DNA from: Litomosoides sigmodontis
Taxonomy: Eukaryota > Nematoda > Chromadorea > Rhabditida > Onchocercidae
DNA: 64,000 bases
Direction: 5' to 3'
Assembly: GCA_963070105.1 (NCBI GenBank)
Contig: OY718804.1
Span: 863,720 to 927,719 of the forward strand
Part shown: positions 13,701 to 25,856 of the stretch, piece by piece
Numbering within the stretch: position 1 is the first letter of the stretch
Layout of the letters: each line of letters opens with the position of its first letter
Notes under the pieces: generated by a model
What the model was told of the DNA's origin: nothing
Seen by the model: only the letters and a program-made list of their open reading frames with translations
The model's database searches: none
Position numbers and translations under genes: made by a program

Positions 13701-16700
13701 TCCAACCTACTATGTTAAATATCGTTAGCGTAACGTTAGCGTACCTAATTTGAAAATACTTTGCAGGTTCGTGTGGTATTTTGTCTTCTAAGTTTTTAAT
13801 TGGATCAATTAGATCTTGGTTGAGATGGTTGAAGCTAAAGCTTTAGAGTTTCAGAAGTAGCCTCTTGCAAAATATTCTTTTGGCACTTTAAAATCACTTC
13901 TTTTTCGTATTAAAATAGGCCTTATACGAGAATTATTATTTCTTTAAATTACCTATTTCTTACATCTTCAGGTAAAAGTGAGGATTTGAGCTTATTGCGA
14001 TTAGTTATTAGATGTTGTAAGTAGTAATGTAAGCGTAATAAATCTTGGCGGTGAACGAATTTGAGAACTATTTATGCAACTGATTTTAACATCCTTTATG
14101 GCATTAACATCCAACTTCAAATTAAGCGACTGAAAACGTGCCTCGCTGTAATTGAGAGACATTGTGAGGAATTCTGATAATTACATGTTATAGTGCTTTC
14201 TCTTTATTTAGTTTTGAACCCTGGACTGCTCTACATATCATAGCATAACGTCTAACCAGTTCCCAACGATAAGAAATGTAACTTTTTTACTGACGATCGA
14301 TGTTTTAGCTGACGTTTTAGATATTGTTTGGGTTCTTTGAGATTCAGAAATGTATTCCTGAATTAGCATGCACGAGTTCTTTATTATATTGAAAACTAAA
14401 ACCAAAAGAGGATACAAAAGCTGAGGATACCGGCAACCAAATTTTTGAGATTTCAGTGGTTATATTGTCAACTGTTAACTGGGGAGCAAAAGATAAATTC
14501 ATTTTTCATTCATAAGGTTTGAATAAAGGCAATGGTAGAACAGACAATGATTTAAATAACAAGAAATCGAAATAAATAGAACAATGAACAAGTTTAAATT
14601 AAATATTGTTTATTTCAAACTTGTTTTTTGCTCGAAAAACTTGAAAAAAAGGTTTTTTAGCCAAGTGAGTGGTGAAAGTTCGCTTAGTTCACCGCCGCCA
14701 CCAGCCACGCCACCACCGCCTCCGGGAATACCGTACAGCGTGGCTGTTGGACTTGGGACAAAAAATACCAAGGGAAGCATTCTACAGACAAGGTTTATTT
14801 TCAGTTTATCCTTTTCTATCATATAAAATTAAAATATCAGGGGGCGCAGCTCGTTATATGAATCTTATTGAAGATGGTAACTACTAATATAAAAAAATTT
14901 GCGGGAATAATTTTTGTCAATACGACACTGGTAAATGATATATACAGATATGAATAGAATCAAGGATTGAATTTTTAAGACCACTTATGAGTTTAACTTT
15001 TTAACATGTTGATCCTATACCTCCTCATACTGCTTCTCTTAAATTGTCGCACTCGAATTACATTTTTGGGATTATAATGCCTTTTTTTTTTAATTTTGGA
15101 ACTGATGAAACTCTTAGGATATGGAGCGGATCTTTTCTTTTGGAAAAGAACCATTAAAGGAATTTATAAACCATATGAAACCGTAGAAATAGTGCTCAAT
15201 AGGTAGAAAGAATTTTTTTGTGATTAACGTTAGTAAGTACCGGTAAAAGACCAGAAGAGCAAGCATTTCATTGCAAGGATGAATCATGTGTGCTGGGAAA
15301 ACTATTTATGATACTTCATACTATGTATGGTATGATGTCGGAAAAATCGGGATGGTATTTGTAACATCTTGATTAACGTATTCGAAATTACTGTTACGTT
15401 ATGCAGTTTCGTGCAATATATTTCTAAACATTCTTTCAGAAATAAAGTTAATAAGTCTCATGAAAGACAAGTATTCGTTAAGAATGATTTTTATTGAACA
15501 TTTAGATGAAAGTATTGAAGAACCGAATTCTTTTTTTGTATTGCTTAAAGGAGCAAACTCGTTAGCATTTCGGAAGAGAAGGTTTAACGTTCAAATTTTG
15601 TCGAAATTGAACCTTTTATTCCTGAAAATTCTGCATTCCCACATATGGAAAGCTCTTCCCGGTAGCTCCTGCACGGATTTCCTGACTAAAACTTGTCTCA
15701 AGCAAATCGAAAGACGCATTTGAAATAATGCATTAATTGAAATTTACGTTTTAGTCTCCAGTTATCACCAGATTTCTTTACTTCGTTCGATTCATCAGCT
15801 TGCTTTCTTTGCTAAACCCTAATTTAAGCTTCACAGTCATTCAACTAATTTTTCCTGAAGTCTTGCATATCATTATACTGGATTATGTTTAATTAACCGA
15901 GATTTCATCTTTTTTTTGGATCAATGACTACATATTAGCGCTGCGATTAATTAATTGTTCTATGTGTTGCTGATAGTTTCCACCATAGTTATGCAACGTT
16001 TTTCCTGCTGACAACTGTGTTTCTATTTTCTGTGCATCTTTCTGAACAATGTTGACTGAAAATAGAAACTCGTTCATGTAAAAGTTGTAACTTCGATAAA
16101 TGACACAATAATAACGAGACAGCATTTATGCTCCGGGTTCTTAACACGTTAGCTAGTGCTTTGCTACAAATTTAGAACTTCGGTTTATTTCCATGGGAAT
16201 TATGCTGTTTCGTCAAAAGCGTTGTACATTAGTAAATCAAAATATGTGTAAAATGTTTTTATTTATTGGGACGAGCGGACGAGGCGAATGCTTTTATTAC
16301 AGGAAAAGAGTGGAGAATTTAATTTTGGAAATCGTTATTTGTTTAATCTGTTTTTTTTGTTCGCATTTTCTGTTTGTTTATGTTATTTTTTCCCAAAATT
16401 GAACATGATTAAAAATTAGATTGATTTTGCTGTTAATGAAATAGATTTTTATCTGTTACGGATTACAGTGTAAAGCAACCGGTTGAAGTGGTACGACAGT
16501 CGTCGGGCATTATTTCTTTGACAACAACAACGACAACTACCAGTTCAATTGGACAACAGCAGCAGCAACAGCAACAACTTACTGCAGTATCCGGAGCAGT
16601 GCAACAACAGCAGCAACAGCAGCAGCAGCAACAACAACCACAGCAACAACAACAACAAACGGCACCTGTAAACGATGAAAACGCAATTCCATCAGCGCTC

Positions 16701-19700
16701 CATGTAGACATGTCATCAGTTTGTTTTGCCCTTTTTATTTTGTAACACATTTAAAATATGTTACGCAAATTTAAATTTAACTTTATTTAATTTTATTTTT
16801 ATTAATCACTTACGATTATTTTATTTTTTAATTTTGTTTATGATTTTGTAGCGCTTTCATAGAACTATTATTTAAGTTGTTTCAAAAAAGTTTAATGCTA
16901 AAAGAACAGTATATAGAACAGTATAGACACGCAAAATCTTTGGCTCAATGTTTTCTTTCCATCCAATTGCAGTCTGTTGTCTTGGGAACTTTGCAAACAA
17001 TAATCGCTTTTTAACTGACTTATCTATCGTACAGCATAATTTTAGTTTTATAATCTTTATTTTACAGTTCTATATAATTTTACTTTATCTTATAACTTTT
17101 CATTCATGCAGTTAGTTACATTCACGTATGTTGTATTTAATGACATCTTTAAGAAACAAATATACTGGGATTTCGAAATGAAGTAAGTGCGTAGTCATTC
17201 GGACTGAGAGGTGAAGAAAGAGTCAAGAAAGAAAAAAAAAGAGTTACTGGGAGGTGAAGAAAGAGTATTGCTTACGTTTATCTCACGGGATGCTGTTTAC
17301 TGTTGCTAAAGTAATAATTATTAAAGAATTCAGTAGTTAATTATCTTCAAAATGGTTCTGTTATTATTTTAGCTTTCAAGACTTTTTACAGCGTTAGCTA
17401 TAAATTCATTCAAAAAGATGTACTGTTGGAAATTAGTTGAGAATGAAATAGAAGACGAGGGTGAAATGGTGGTAAATTTGAAGGAACTAATTTGCTCTGT
17501 ATGAGGAGTAAATCCCTGAACTATTAGTAAAATCAGCAAGCATGTTTTTGATGAAAAACTTTTTTCCAGGTTGACGGTTCAGTTATTTCTTCTCATTCAT
17601 GGATTCTTATTTCAATAACAGGCATTTAAAATAGAAAAACGAAAGCGTTTTTTCTCTAACAATAGGATAGAATTTTACATCTTGCTTTCGCAATCAGAAT
17701 TTCAATTTCTCAACTTTTAGTTGATGAAATTGTGCTGGATTTTTCATTTTGTTAATATAGATTTGTGAAATTTCTGTTCTATATACGTTGGAAAGTTGAG
17801 AAAGAGAGAGAGGGATGGTATTTAGTTGTTGTTATGCATCAAGTAGATGTCTGTGGCATTAGAGCACATACTTGCTGTTGAGAGAATTTCTTGAACGACT
17901 GAGTCATTGTCTTTTTCTTTTACTTTTTGCTGTTTCATTTTGCTTTATTCTATTCTTGGACTCAATTTAGGATGGTTCTATTAACAGAACTTTGAGTCTG
18001 GGTTTACAGAAAACTTGGATTAGGAGGAAAAGCAGAAATTTTAAAGTTGTAGCTCGATCTACTTATTGCTTTATCAACACTTCTGAATAGGAAGGAATCG
18101 AGTTTTTAAAGAAGGGATTTATCGGTAAAAGCGTACTAGCAAATTTAGCTTCTCAGTGTCATTGATCGGGAAAGAACAAGTCATTCACTTTGAATTCTTC
18201 GGAATGATGTAATATATATTTTCTTTGTATATATTTATAGTAAAGATGGGTGGGGAAAGGATTGGGAAAACGGTGGGTAGTTGATTAGCTTTTAAATTTG
18301 TTATCAAGTTTTCTTTCAGTGCCATTTATACTTTTCCATTCATTCCTTTTTCCATTTCATTTCGTGGATTATACTAATGTTGCACTAACTCACTTCAATA
18401 CAATGCTGGCTCGATTAGATCGGGCGTTTTCATTTGTTTTCCATTTTTCCTGTCCTAAAAATTATTGATAAAGGAATAATGATTGTTCTTGTTTAACCCT
18501 ACATCTCCTTCATTAACTATCTCTGTTGCAGAGTGTGTCATCGCAAGCGACAACAGCGTTAAGTCCAGCAATCCTACCGACGTCACGATCTTCAACACCA
18601 GATTCAAATGTTGCCAAACGTTTTTCCGTTTCTAGTTCAGCGAGCAGTCATCATGAGGTATGGTATTGTATTTTTGTTTTTATGCAAACATTGAATACTA
18701 AAGGATTTTAGCATTTTGTTACGCGGAGGAAAATTAATATGCAGGATTGACATGAACTAGATGATATAATTAAAAAAGTGAAAAATAGTGGTGATGGGAA
18801 ATGACAAAATGAAGTGTCAAAAAGTGCAAGAGCTTGTAATTGGTTAGGTTCTTTATGCTTGAAGGGATTAAAGTTGACGAAATTCTAAGAAATGTTAGTT
18901 GAAAGAATGATTGCGAAAAATTGCAAAGATGAATAAATAGAATTTAAATTGTAAATTATAACCACTTTATTTTTTTGGTAATTAAGGTTAAAAAATTTCT
19001 TTGATAGGTTAGCGCCTTGCATGTAGATAGAACAAGTGAGACAATGTGAATAAAAGCATTCAGCTGAGATATTCGACTATCGCTAAGTTTCCACAGATAA
19101 ATTTTTTGTTGTACTTTTCCATGGCTTCAAGTATGATCCTTGACACATAGTGCAGCAGAATGAATGTATAAATGTAAGGGTCTAGTTTAAATCGAAGATT
19201 AGTTTGTTTGCAGGTAGTAGCCGTGACAGGATTGAATTCCCAGTATTCAGTTTTCTTTTACTGGCTTAACATTTGCTGCTAATCATACTATCATACCTCA
19301 AACTTTACGGCTAACTTTACTGGCTAGTCATGCTTGCCCGCTTGCCCGAATTTTTAGTTTTTCACGCTTGTAAAGTACCTGTGGCAGTTATACAGTTATC
19401 CTTTCCTCTGCCATTATTTTACCTTATTTCTTTACGGAATATTTATTTTTAGATTGCCACGCTGAAGTCAATGGCAGCACAGGCTTCATCACTGCGAAAT
19501 TCTGTAATAAATACGACAGCCTTAAACATGCCACCGTCAACTGTGACGCATTCCACAACGGCACTAATAACTTCCCAGGTGAACAGCGAGGCGAATAGTT
19601 CGTTAAATATGTCCACGGTAACTGCAGGTGCAGCTGCACTAAATTCAAGTGCAGTATCACTACAAAATAATATAGCAGGGAATGATATTGATCAGAACGC

Positions 19701-21338
19701 CCTGAGGCAGGTATTACGGATGAGTACCACACAGGATTCACGAAATCATTTACCACAAGCGGTACATACTTTAATTTTATATTATTCTAATTTTTGCTGT
19801 AATTAAAAATGTGGCAACTAACAATTACTTTCTGCTGCATGAGTTGATTTAACACTGAAGCTTGAAATTAGGGTGTTTTATGACATACTACAGTTGAACT
19901 TTCAGAAATCAATAACATTCAGTAGTTTTATTGTTAATTAAAATCTATAGAGACATTCGAAACGTGTCTAAGCAAGTGATTTCATCGACTGCAATGAGAT
20001 CAGTTAGATAATTAAAAGAACTGCTAATATACCAGTGATATAGATTACTAAAATAATGTGTAATATTTGTACGGTGGCCTGGAAAAAGATGAAAGTAAGA
20101 GCTAAGGTCAGTGAAAAGGGAGGAGACATAAAAAATGGACTGATTCGTGCAGTAGAGTTTGGATCTTAAAAATGGTTGGATTGTTAGAAAGTAATTAATG
20201 TACTTTTATATTAGGTGATTTTACACTAATTCCGCCACTGAATTATATTAAAAAGCGATGTATGTCAAATGAGAATCTGGAAATAATAAATGAGCTGCAG
20301 GAAAAATGTTTGACTTGTTAATGTCATGGTAGAGCTGTTACTTAATATTTGATAGATAGATATGATCTTATCTCTTCTTTTGCATGTTCATTCTCTCTGT
20401 TGTTTTCTGAAATTCAGCTTCAAATGCAGGCCGTAATACCAGCATGGCTTGGGGCGTCGCCGCTGGGTCGTTCACCGGTGATGCCGGAGCACGACACGCA
20501 ATTGAAATTGCTGGAACATGCACTGACACGGACGCCATTACCGATGGATTCAGAGAAACCGCGAAGCTATTTGCCAAAAATGCCATGCGTAACCGCAACT
20601 TATTATCCGCAAGCGCCGCTAATCAATGCGGATACATTGGAGTATTATCTTCGATTGAGTCCGGAGACGCTTTTCTTCGCTTTCTACTATATGGAGGTTA
20701 GTTGTCGAAATAATTTTTTTCGATTCCAATGTATTACTTACTTTGTCGGGAAGTATAATGTGTATGGTTTTAAGCGAATTTTATGTGGATTTTAGGGTTC
20801 ACGTGCGCAATTATTGGCGGCAAAAGCATTAAAAAAGCTTTCATGGCGTTTTCACACAAAATATTTGATGTGGTTCCAACGACACGAAGAACCGAAGCAA
20901 ATAACTGACGATTACGAGCAAGTAAGATTTTTGCTTTACATAAAAACTAACTTCTTTGGTAAACGATGCTGAACACGTGATAATTTCGAGATAAACTGGT
21001 GGTCATTTAATGTTATGTGAAATAAGTAGTACTAGTAATAGATGAGTGATTGAAAAAAGTTCGATGTCGTTTGTTTCCCACTTGGCATAGTTTGAGGTGA
21101 TAGGTTTTAGGTTGCAAATGTAAAATTTAGTGCATGATAAATATTGGAATATCAAAGATGGAAATTTCTTGTTTCACCTTGACAGTTTTCTTGTTCGAGT
21201 AAATTATCATTTTTAATTTAAAAGAGCGTGCTGTTCCAGGGTACATATGTGTATTTTGATTATGAAAAGTGGTCCCAACGTAAGAAGGAGCAATTTACAT
21301 TTGAATATCGGTATCTTGAAGATAAAGATTTCGATTGA
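10787..21338 (+). CDS. CNOT3: CCR4-NOT complex subunit 3 (NOT3/CNOT3)
   Basis: Fifteen phase-consistent exons: 10787-10837, 10940-11023, 11209-11289, 11552-11722, 11806-11928, 12310-12520, 12694-12839, 13039-13154, 14661-14792, 16469-16718, 18532-18657, 19453-19761, 20418-20696, 20796-20921 and 21240-21338. They encode about 767 residues, close to vertebrate CNOT3. The N-terminal Not3 coiled-coil domain spans about 1-235: it opens [20 protein letters not shown] and contains [20 protein letters not shown]. The centre is low-complexity: a Pro run, a Thr run, and polyglutamine around residues 400-436. The C-terminal NOT box (about 600-767) includes AYYMEGSR-like sequence, [20 protein letters not shown] and a [21 protein letters not shown] end. 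CNOT3 is a scaffold that links the deadenylase complex to mRNA targets. Exon 10 could end at 16703 instead of 16718 (both phase 0), and further alternative exons in the large introns are possible. Confidence 0.96.
16551..16661 (+). repeat. Polyglutamine-encoding CAG/CAA tract in NOT3
   Basis: Within exon 10, mixed CAG and CAA codons encode an 8-glutamine run, a short LTAVSGAV spacer, then 12 glutamines, one proline and 6 more glutamines. It is preceded by a seven-threonine run (ACA/ACG/ACT codons, 16521-16541). The codon mixture argues for slow slippage, but length polymorphism is likely. Confidence 0.93.
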
Positions 21339-22502
21339 GCGAAAATTGATGGGAGTGTAAGCTAAGCTAGGTTAAATATCCTGTGCTTTTACAGTTGTGT
21401 TGAGGCATGCTTTTTTTAATCAAACTTATTCGCCTTGATTTTCCTCGTTAAAAGAATTTTTTCCAGTCGTAATTAAGTTACAGATGAAAACAGACAAGAA
21501 ATAATTATAAGTCGTAGTACTTCGTATGACGCAATGCTTTTATTGATATGCATTAAATGCTGATTTTTTTCATGTTGCCGTTGCTCTTGTGCAAATTGTA
21601 TGAATCATTACTTTCCTTTGTTCTCAGTATGTTCCTCTGGGTTATTTTTGACGGTAATGTTTTTAACTGCAATGAGTTAGTGCGAATATTTGTGATCAAA
21701 AAATGGTTTTTGGATTGTAAGAGACAGAAGAACCAGTTGAGGGAGATCTGATGTTCCGAGTGGTTATTTGAGTAGTCATTTAATGTTGCACATTGATTGT
21801 AATCACCGTGTAGATATCACAAGGAAAGTGTCGACAATTAAACTAAATTCTTCAGAAAAGCGAATTGCTAAGGAGCTGTAGTCCGTTGTATGGGAGATAC
21901 ACTGGTGACAGCATTCTAATCCTGATGTCTTCCTCATTTTCGTTTGGGTACATGAGCATGTCATTGTGAGAGACGTAATTTCATTACTTGATCATTTATG
22001 AAACCAATTTAACTTGTAATTACACGAAGCGAAAACATTATTGTTATACATCTATGCATTTTTCTCTTTTTTGTTCGAGTTTTTGTTATGCTAGCATAAT
22101 AGGTTGGAGATTAGACGTGTAGTGCTTGCTGAATTAAGTCTTGAAAAGGAAAAAGTGGTATTGAGGGAATAACTCTTGAAGTGTACCTGATAGGAGTAAG
22201 GTTTTATGAAATACAAAAATGGCAGAACACATATCGATTCTTTTTTCTTGTACGTTGTCGTAATTTGAATATTTGTAAAATATGATGAGTATTTTGTCGG
22301 AAATCTAAAAAAAATGAAATTTGAATTTTATTCGAGTCAACATTGCTATTGATTCCAATGCACAAAGAACACCGAGTGGGGTGATTGGTTATAATATTGG
22401 AATATGAGGTTTTTGCTTAAAAAACGTACAAACAATGATACACTTAATCGAAGTTACACAGAGTGCTAAGATGTTCCCTCATGCTTTTGTTTGAAAAAAA
22501 TT

Positions 22503-22538
22503 CACAGTTTTAAGTGAAGAAAAGTGCTTAAAACTGTG
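22503..22538. other. 12-bp perfect inverted repeat (hairpin)
   Basis: CACAGTTTTAAG at 22503-22514 is the exact reverse complement of CTTAAAACTGTG at 22527-22538, with a 12-nt loop. It sits in intergenic DNA about 1.2 kb downstream of NOT3. The arm is too short for a typical miRNA precursor unless mismatched pairing extends it, and I do not see that. Confidence 0.8.
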
Positions 22539-23088
22539 CAACATTCGAATTACAGTAACAAAATTGTACCTAATCTGACCAACTCATGACCACACTTTGC
22601 TCTCTCAGTTAAATTAAAACCTACGTGTCAGAGATAGAAAAAATGCGTCAAAGTCATTTGCTTATCAATTAGACTAAATTGCAGACAATATTTGATTGTC
22701 AGTATAGTAGGTCAATTAGGGAAGTGACCTAATTGTCACACTTAAAAAAATACAAAAAGTGACATACCTAATTCAAGTTGCGCGAAGAGCTAGTAGCAAA
22801 GGGACAAAAATAATTTTTCACAAAACAAAATTATTTCTCTTTAATTTTCCACTCTTCCTAATGCAATAGATGTTTGGATGATTGTCTTGTGCATTCATTT
22901 TTATTTCCATTAAAACATTGCTAGCATCATCGGTGAATGTGTAAAAACAGTCATCTTTTGTAACCAATTAATGCAATTTGAAATGACGATACGTACTGCA
23001 CGTGAAGGATTACGAATATGTAAACACGCAAAGTACACGTAACTGAAAGTGGGGATTATTCATTTACCATGCAATTTCAATCTACCAT

Positions 23089-23189
23089 TTATAATCCTTT
23101 GATTTCAGTTGCTAAATGATAAAACAAATCACGCAAGGTGGAAATGCTGGACCCGCGTTTGACGTAATCAAGCAGCCAGTTTTCTCCAT
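23089..23189 (-). other. Exon-like open frame, gene unassigned
   Basis: Read on the minus strand, a good acceptor (CTGTTTCAG) is followed by 32 sense codons and TAA. The peptide contains ENWLLDYVKRGSSISTLRDL, which is not the low-complexity composition typical of AT-rich noise. The pattern of a hydrophobic LL, a GSS turn and a TLRDLF helix loosely recalls the last two helices of death-fold domains; this is weak. It lies downstream of the RING gene on the same strand, and an alternative splice from that gene's last exon (donor GTGATG after 23964) would enter it in frame. It could be a terminal exon of that gene, part of another gene, or chance. Confidence 0.4.
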
Positions 23190-23812
23190 CTGAAACAGAT
23201 GTGATAGCAATCATGTCAGGAGGTCACGTAACTGGCTTGCTACTATTTCAACACCATTTCTCCATTTGAATATAAGCGTAGTTGAGGAAATTCCCTATTT
23301 TAACTTTGAGCTACGTACACATATAATATGAAATCGTAGCAGCGTAAACCTCGCTTATTTTCAGGTTATGTTGAAAGTACGCTAATGATGCATTAAAATG
23401 GATGGAAGATTAAATGCAAATTTAATATTAATAAATAAAATTTAAACGTTTACAATGAATGGGGCATTTAGGCATTTATTTAGATTCAATTATTTGCCAC
23501 TTTTCCTGTTCATCTTTTTCGCATTTGTCGTAAAATGCAAAAAAAAAGCCGAAAAGTGAAAAGTTTTATGCAATAAAAAAAAAATTCAAGAAATTTGCAG
23601 CTATTCATACATTACAGAGCTTTAGAAATTACAAACAAATTCATTGAAAGCATTTCACCTATTGCTTTCATTTATACGACAAATAAAGTTCAAAATATTT
23701 TACAGTTTAAACTGCAAATGAATTAAATTCAAAATAAAATATTGCATAATTTCAAAATGATCGTTAACACAGACAGAATGAATGATTGTTGTTTTTTTTG
23801 CAATTCAATTAT

Positions 23813-23818
23813 TTTATT
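23813..23818 (-). terminator. Probable polyadenylation signal of the RING gene
   Basis: AATAAA on the minus strand, about 135 bp beyond the proposed stop codon at 23953-23955. Standard hexamer; use is inferred. Confidence 0.4.
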
Positions 23819-23952
23819 TTCATTTATACAAGTGGAATAAAATTTCAACACAAATAAAAGCTTATGCAGACAATTTTCATCAGTGGGAATTAATTAATGG
23901 CACAAGTGAGAGAGCTAATTACTGATAACATTTACAGATATTTCCATTCAAT

Positions 23953-25233
23953 TCATTCATCACTTCCAATCATCGCCTGAATTATCTTTATCTGCAGTTA
24001 AACATTTAATTATTATTTCGCAATTTTTTAAATTAAAAAAAATTATTTGCAAAATTAAATTATTCAAAAGAAATTTTTTATTTTTTAACAAACTTTATTG
24101 AAATTACAGTTGCAAACATAGCGGTTTTTTTTTTTTTTGCATTAGCAAAGAAGTAAAAATGTCGCCTACCAATTCCAATTTTTCACATTGAATATTATTT
24201 AGAAATTCCTTTGTTTGCTCGTGCAGTGCTTTCTCATTTCTAAGCTCCGAGTAAGCATTGTCAAGCTAAATTGCAATTTTTATTTTTAGTACTCTTCAAT
24301 TAAGCCGACCTTTAAATAAGTTGAATTTAACTCAAATGACAACCACAATTTTCATCCATTTCTTCTCTGTTTTCTTTCCAAAAAAAGATACTTTAGCAAA
24401 TCTACTTTCTCATTATGCAAATATATTTGAGAGTAAAAATGTGTGTGTGTGTGTTTTTTTTAAAATTGAAATGATTTGATCTAGCGGTTTTAATGCAATG
24501 ATACATGAGACATGCAAACGCTACCTTTTTTAGAAGATCATTGTAGCTCATCAATTTTTCAGTTTCATTGAAACTACTCTCGTTATCAGAATCCATCTCG
24601 GTTATTTCACTCCGTCTAGCGTCCACGTCGTCGTGAAAATACAGTGATGTTACAACGTCGTCGAGTTTCGATGGTTTGCGACACTCTGGACATGTCTCTT
24701 TCTCCTTGAAAAATCTCAAAATTTCCTCTCTCAATTTGACAAACTATCCTAGCAATTTTTTTTTTCAGTTTGATTTGACTATTTCATTGGATTTCGTCAA
24801 ACAATGAATGATTTAATAAATTCATAAAATTTCACTTTTGCATTATTCGTCGCTGTTACAATAACATTTTAAAGTTAATTTGAGCCATAAATATTGATCC
24901 AATTTACTTTTCTCCTTTATAACCCAACTTGTGCTCGTGACAAAAAGTATTTTAAAAAAAAATTGAGTTAAATAAGCAATGCTACTTACAGCTAACCAAT
25001 ATTTGATGCATCGGAAATGGAATAAGTGACCACAACGAAGAGCTGATATATCCTTCATTGGCATTTTCTCCAAACAAATTGTACAGAAACTGAAATATAG
25101 CAAACACGTATGCTTAATTACCATTTATTAATTGCAATTAATTAACATCTAACTCTAAATTACTATTCTATACGAAGTAAAAAATTGAGTTAACCTACCC
25201 TTTTGACCTATGACGTCCCAAAAATTGTCCCAT
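23953..25233 (-). CDS. Short RING-finger protein, TRAIP-like RING (putative E3 ubiquitin ligase)
   Basis: Five minus-strand exons join in phase: 25199-25233, 24990-25089, 24525-24704, 24170-24265 and 23953-23991, giving about 149 residues. The RING is split over exons 1-3: CTIC, then CGHLFHFRC, then CPEC, a complete C3HC4-type cysteine/histidine set with TRAIP-like spacing. The SLYFHDD after the last pair corresponds to the KLFFD that follows the TRAIP RING. Acidic sequence with DSDNESSFNE and a heptad-like stretch (exon 4, LDNAYSELRNEKALHEQ) follow. RING proteins recruit E2 enzymes for ubiquitin transfer. TRAIP itself is about 470 residues, so this is either a minimal family member or the model lacks 3' exons. 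The last exon is the least certain part, and an alternative end at 23089 is possible. Confidence 0.72.
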
Positions 25234-25800
25234 AATTCCCTTATCCTTTTTCTATTTCGTTTCAATATTTGCCAATTTTATTTGACAATTAACTTATACG
25301 TGATTGACAGTGGTAGTAGTAGTAGTAGTAGTAATGCTAGTATTAAGAAAGCTGTGAAATTCAAATTAATGACAATCAGTTTTTCTTTTGCTGCAAAATA
25401 ATGCCAATTAAAAATATTGTAAAAAAAATTATTGAAAAATTTCTGAAAAAGTGGAAAAGACAAGGGAAAAAAAGTAATTTATTTTGCAGAATTTACTATA
25501 TTTTTGCACTAAAATACATTTATATAATAAAATTTTTCGAATGTTTCTAATTTTTAAATTATAAAGTTCGAGTAAAATGAATATTTAAACTGAAAAATGG
25601 AAAGGGAGAGAGAGAGAGAGAGAAAGGGTGGAAGAGTGGAAAACGAGGGACTGAGAGAGAGTGGAAGTTCCGGCAGTGGCCAACTACACTTCGTCGAAAA
25701 TGAATGAATGATTGATAAGAATGAAGGAATGAATATTTGGCTAGGTAGATAGTGCTACACTCTGTGTGTTAGTGTAGAGTAGTTTAAGTGCGGTCAAAAT

Positions 25801-25856
25801 ATATCACTGATTGACCAAGGCACTGATAAGGCCATTGCAGCGATGACCAGTGATAT
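25801..25856. other. 9-bp inverted repeat
   Basis: ATATCACTG at 25801-25809 is the reverse complement of CAGTGATAT at 25848-25856. The 38-bp interior is more GC-rich than its surroundings and repeats the words CACTGAT and GACCA. It may be a binding site in the shared promoter region, about 570 bp from the RING start codon. Function unknown. Confidence 0.6.

Larger units (their letters stand above)
21339..23952. other. NOT3-RING intergenic region
   Basis: Mostly AT-rich with no complete gene model. It holds a 12-bp perfect hairpin at 22503-22538, a cluster of short inverted repeats at 22680-22790, and a minus-strand exon-like open frame at 23089-23189. The part below 23953 is 3' flank of the RING gene; AATAAA on the minus strand at 23813-23818 is its probable polyadenylation signal. 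Confidence 0.5.

Noticed and set aside
16463..16750. Minus-strand cysteine-rich frame
   Set aside because: It is the complement of the NOT3 CAG/CAA tract; the + strand exon fits NOT3 in phase on both sides.
20368..20701. Overlapping open frames on both strands of NOT3 exon 13
   Set aside because: Shadows of the conserved, GC-richer NOT-box exon.
22503..22538. Hairpin as a microRNA precursor
   Set aside because: Only 12 paired bases with no evident extension, which is too short for a typical precursor.
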